64,000 bases of DNA from Planctomycetota bacterium (GTDB lineage Bacteria > Planctomycetota > UBA1135 > UBA2386), in assembly GCA_016716265.1 (NCBI GenBank), contig JADJWQ010000001.1:1984001-2048000 (forward strand), read 5' to 3'. The position numbers and the translations under genes are program-made. The stretch's first letter is position 1. The number at the start of each line of letters is the position of its first letter. Under the pieces are notes generated by a model. It was not told where the DNA came from and made no database searches. It was given only the letters and a program-made list of their open reading frames with translations. This document shows, one piece after another, positions 62,461 through 64,000 of the stretch.

Positions 62461-64000
62461 TCACTGCAGCGTCACGTCGAGCGTGTCGCTGAGCTGGCCG
62501 GCGCCCAGGCAGGTGCCGCCGACCAGGCTGACGCCCTGGATGGCGACGGTGGCGCCGATCAGGCTGTTGTCGTTCGGGATCACGATCGAGAACGGCGACT
62601 GCAGCCAGGTACCGTCGACGCCCAGCGTGCAGCCAATGCAGGTCGGCAGCGGGAGCGTGATCGGCAGTCCGACGAGCAGGCCACCGAGGAATACCGGGCC
62701 GGTGACGGACACGTTGAGCGTCCGGCCGGCGGCCGGGATGCCGCTGTGGCTGATGGTCAGATTGCCGCAGCCGGTCGCCCGCGTGGCGATCCCGCCGACC
62801 GGGGCGTGCCCGAGGTAGACACCACCGACGATCCGCGGATCGGTGTAGAGCGGCCGATCCTGCAGCACGAACCCGAACGACAGGCGCGGGCCGCCGACGG
62901 CCCCGCTGGCGGCGAGCTGCGGCTGGATCTCCTCGCCGAACGTGAACGACAGCGACTCGTGGGCCTCGACCAGCGCGAGCTGCCCGGTCGAGGGCTCGTA
63001 GACCAGCGTCGACGCGAACACGTCCCAGTCGGCACTGTTGACGAGGAACTGCTCCTCGTAGGCGACCGCGAAGCGCCAGCCGTCACAATCCGCCGCCGCG
63101 TTGCGCTGCAGCTTGGCCGCATTGCCGGCGTTCTCCATGACCTGGAGGTCGAACGCGCTCGGCGCCGTGCCGTCGGTGCGCACGACGGCCGCCGCGATGT
63201 TGGAGTCCCCACCGCCGCGCGGCGTGCGCTCGTAGGCGACGACGAAGGTGCGCTGACCGTTCCCGTCGGCGAAGCTCGGGGACGACGGCGACGAGCTGCG
63301 CTCGTCGTCACCGGTGTTCGCGATGACGAACTTCGAGAGCACGCCACCGCTGGGCGACAGGAACGCACCGCGCAGATCGTCCTCCGTACCGCCCGAGTAG
63401 CTGGTCGTGCGCTGGTAGCTCACCAACCAGCGCTGGGTCGACGCAGCACCCACGCCATTCGACTTGGAGATCCGCGGAGCGGACTCGCGAGACAACGCGA
63501 CGTCGATCGGGATGTCGCTGGTGACCGTCTGGTCCTCGCGCACGGTCGCGAGCAGGATGTCGTGGTCGGTGGCGCTGATCACGCGCTCGTAGACGACCGC
63601 GAACACGGTCGACCCGCTCGAGCCGGGATCACCGCCGACGTCCGGTACGATCCGGTCGTAGTTGCCGTTCGGATCCCGGGCGATGTCGAACGCGCTCGAC
63701 AGCGTGCCGTCGTGCCGCACCAGACGGCCACCGACCCAGTAGGGCGACGCGGCGTTCTGGCTGACCTGCGCGGTGATCAGGTGCACCTGCCCGAGTCGCT
63801 TGAACGCGCTGCGGGGCTGCTCCCAGGACGCGGTCGTGAGGTCGATCGCGAACGGCGAGCCGACGGGGGTCATGCCGAGGTCGCAGAACACGCCCCACAG
63901 GTCGCGGTCGGTCGCGCTGAAGTTGCGCTGCCAGACCATCAGGTAGCGGCCGTCGACGGGGTCGCACGACAGGTCCGGGCTGACCACCCGCAGCGTATCG
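62461..64000 (-). CDS. Secreted protein with C-terminal cysteine-containing domain (5' end outside window)
   Basis: The frame is open to base 64000, so the start lies beyond the window; the GTG at 63987 is not a real start. The visible 513 residues consist of tandem strand repeats of the type YLMVWQRNFSATDRDLWGVF, FAVVYERVISATDHDILLAT and FVVAYERTPRGGGDSNIAAA, spaced 50-65 residues apart, most likely a beta-propeller. The last ~105 residues begin ATGCGNLTISHSGIP and contain PLPTCIGCTLGVDGTWLQSP and GTCLGAG, matching the cysteine-containing C-terminal domain of proteins at 46815 and 58863. No catalytic motif. The upstream 133 bases towards the peptidase gene (62328-62460) are non-coding. Confidence 0.8.
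   Translation of the reverse strand, partial: DTLRVVSPDLSCDPVDGRYLMVWQRNFSATDRDLWGVFCDLGMTPVGSPFAIDLTTASWEQPRSAFKRLGQVHLITAQVSQNAASPYWVGGRLVRHDGTLSSAFDIARDPNGNYDRIVPDVGGDPGSSGSTVFAVVYERVISATDHDILLATVREDQTVTSDIPIDVALSRESAPRISKSNGVGAASTQRWLVSYQRTTSYSGGTEDDLRGAFLSPSGGVLSKFVIANTGDDERSSSPSSPSFADGNGQRTFVVAYERTPRGGGDSNIAAAVVRTDGTAPSAFDLQVMENAGNAAKLQRNAAADCDGWRFAVAYEEQFLVNSADWDVFASTLVYEPSTGQLALVEAHESLSFTFGEEIQPQLAASGAVGGPRLSFGFVLQDRPLYTDPRIVGGVYLGHAPVGGIATRATGCGNLTISHSGIPAAGRTLNVSVTGPVFLGGLLVGLPITLPLPTCIGCTLGVDGTWLQSPFSIVIPNDNSLIGATVAIQGVSLVGGTCLGAGQLSDTLDVTLQ

Overview
The window is a GC-rich (about 70% by eye) bacterial chromosome segment with tightly packed genes and almost no low-complexity DNA. 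The gene content points to Planctomycetota, probably one of the high-GC lineages with many secreted low-similarity proteins. The main reasons are two Ser/Thr kinase plus ECF sigma factor neighbourhoods (one kinase carrying a C-terminal FGE/sulfatase-modifying-type domain), several large Sec or lipoprotein exported proteins sharing a C-terminal cysteine-containing beta domain, ELWxSDGT-repeat and beta-helix surface proteins, and a GH32 enzyme with a laminin-G-like domain. This assignment is inference; no rRNA gene is present, and no tRNA or CRISPR array was seen.

Layout. 1-4.3 kb: decayed ELWxSDGT-repeat surface protein, then a beta-helix lipoprotein. 4.3-6.8 kb: Ser/Thr kinase and ECF sigma factor. 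6.8-12.7 kb: RsmB-type RNA methyltransferase, AlgJ/AlgX-like protein, amino acid permease translationally coupled to a large secreted protein. 12.9-16.4 kb: pyruvate carboxylase. 16.9-20.8 kb: a compact four-gene operon (uracil-DNA-glycosylase-like protein, amidohydrolase, 84-residue protein, cytoplasmic subtilisin) bounded by gene-free DNA on both sides; it is my best candidate for an undescribed system. 22-30 kb: two small proteins, GH32 fructan hydrolase, aminotransferase with a clear terminator, large lipoprotein. 30-35.6 kb: RecQ helicase, HD phosphohydrolase and a large Eco57I-like DNA methyltransferase in one direction. 35.6-39.4 kb: histidine kinase, endonuclease/exonuclease/phosphatase lipoprotein, M14 carboxypeptidase.

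39.4-46.8 kb is the accessory part. It holds an IS110-family element with a large palindrome next to it, a 2OG-Fe(II) oxygenase/methyltransferase pair, an MFS transporter, and a TIGR01777-type oxidoreductase whose last 106 bases are repeated 1633 bases downstream, on the far side of a frameshifted exported-protein gene. This looks like an insertion that recreates the 3' end of its target gene. 47-51 kb: a secreted protein, then an acyl-CoA carboxylase alpha subunit split into two translationally coupled genes and followed by an RlmN-type methyltransferase. 51-54.8 kb: Phd-like small protein, phosphodiesterase-esterase fusion, two small conserved proteins. 55-64 kb: second kinase/sigma pair, then three secreted proteins including a subtilisin-like protein with altered active-site residues.

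Central metabolism (pyruvate carboxylase, acyl-CoA carboxylase, aminotransferase) and RNA modification (RsmB-type, RlmN-type) genes are interspersed with exported proteins and signalling genes. Apart from the operons named above, most genes look independently transcribed. Starts were chosen by ribosome-binding site, signal peptide, domain boundary and overlap with the neighbouring gene.
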